Part shown: positions 5,979 to 6,487 of the stretch, in pieces | Layout: every line of letters begins with the position of its first letter | Position numbering within the stretch: the first letter of the stretch is position 1 | Assembly (NCBI GenBank): GCA_002496955.1 | Contig: DALZ01000013.1 | Location: 954-7,440, forward strand | From: Euryarchaeota archaeon UBA128 | Lineage (GTDB): Archaea > Thermoplasmatota > Poseidoniia > Poseidoniales > Poseidoniaceae | Direction: 5' to 3' | Length of the DNA stretch: 6,487 nt | Translations under genes and position numbers: made by a program | Notes under the pieces: model-generated | Told to the model about the DNA's origin: nothing | The model's input: only the letters and a program-made list of their open reading frames with translations | The model's database searches: none

Positions 5979-6487
5979 GTCTAATGTCTTTTGTCGGCGC
6001 GCTTTTTCGGCTAATTCGTCATCAAATGATAGGAATGGTAGCCTGTCCCACTTTTTATCATCGTCAACAGCTTTTAGTGCTAAGTTGTCTGATAAAACCA
6101 CTGATAGCTTCAGATAATGAGGATTTGAGCCATCCGCTAGCGGATATTGATGCCCCGGTAAAACTAAGTTATCTTGGGGAAGGTTACGCAGGATATCTCG
6201 CAGATACAACAATGAAATACGTTGTTTAAACTTGCTTCCGCCGTATAAATCGGTTCTGCCACAACTACCCAAAAACAAGCAATCACCGGATATAACTGCC
6301 CCATCAACAATGAATACAACATGGCCAGGCGAGTGCCCCGGAGTGCAGTGTATAGCAAAATTCAGAGCGCCGAAGTTTTGTGAAATATTCGTACATTCTG
6401 CGTGCTCCCACCAGTAGACGTCTGGAAGTGCGAAGCCTCTTTCTTGTTCGAGTATGTGACATCTAACCATAATCTCATTGTCGGCTA
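5973..6487 (-). CDS. Metallo-beta-lactamase-fold hydrolase, glyoxalase II / persulfide dioxygenase-like, N-terminus cut off
   Basis: This is a cytosolic metal-dependent hydrolase or oxygenase of the glyoxalase II superfamily. About 170 codons are visible, and the frame stays open to the right edge. The Met codon at 6470-6468 is therefore probably internal, and the true start and the THxHxDH metal motif lie beyond position 6487. Counting from that Met, the visible metal ligands are His46 in TPGHSPGH, Asp63 in SGDCLFLGSCGRTDL and His107 in LVLPGHQYP. These correspond to the third to fifth motifs of the fold. GCGRTD-type sequence after the Asp motif is common in persulfide dioxygenases and in glyoxalase II-like proteins; the substrate cannot be decided from this fragment. 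The C-terminal NPHYLK and the segment around KWDRLPFLSFDDELAEKARR fit the family tail. The TAG stop at 5975-5973 lies opposite the last Leu codon of the surface protein gene, giving a 6-base tail-to-tail overlap. Confidence 0.9.
   Translation of the reverse strand, partial: ADNEIMVRCHILEQERGFALPDVYWWEHAECTNISQNFGALNFAIHCTPGHSPGHVVFIVDGAVISGDCLFLGSCGRTDLYGGSKFKQRISLLYLRDILRNLPQDNLVLPGHQYPLADGSNPHYLKLSVVLSDNLALKAVDDDKKWDRLPFLSFDDELAEKARRQKTLDS

Noticed and set aside
6001..6010. T-run at 6003-6007 as terminator of the surface protein gene
   Set aside because: Five T inside the opposing coding sequence are too few to call; it is only a possibility.

Overview
The window looks like a stretch of a compact archaeal genome, most likely a marine planktonic euryarchaeon of the Marine Group II (Candidatus Poseidoniales) type. 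That is an inference. It rests on the huge secreted protein full of acidic DxDxDG repeats with one C-terminal membrane anchor, the winged-helix/STAND ATPase gene, the TATA-like rather than -35/-10 promoter signals, and the near-zero intergenic distances. No rRNA or tRNA marker is present, so a lineage call needs a database comparison.

Layout, left to right. (1) Positions 1-509, minus strand: ribulose-phosphate 3-epimerase, whose C-terminal end runs off the left edge. (2) A divergent intergenic region of about 110 bases. (3) Positions 623-952, plus: a classical thioredoxin with a WCGPC active site. (4) Positions 955-2541, minus: a protein joining an N-terminal winged-helix DNA-binding domain to a STAND-type P-loop ATPase, convergent with thioredoxin and only 2 bases from it. 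(5) A short divergent region around 2470-2573 with a perfect 7-bp inverted repeat overlapping a TATA-like box. (6) Positions 2574-5978, plus: a 1134-residue surface protein with signal peptide, one isolated DxDxDG/Cys unit, a seven-blade WD40-like propeller, a long thrombospondin-type-3-like calcium-binding stalk, a single transmembrane helix and a short cytoplasmic tail. (7) Positions 5973-6487, minus: a metallo-beta-lactamase-fold hydrolase of the glyoxalase II / persulfide dioxygenase type, whose N-terminal part lies beyond the right edge and whose stop codon lies inside the end of the surface protein gene.

The genes are arranged as divergent and convergent pairs, so no multi-gene operon is visible. 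The most suggestive link is the divergent pair of winged-helix ATPase and surface protein, which share a tiny control region holding an operator-like palindrome. This would fit a regulator that controls itself and its neighbour, but that is inference. No mobile element, CRISPR array or RNA gene was found. The most unusual object is the surface protein: its architecture, its two alternating repeat types and its regularly spaced cysteine pairs.
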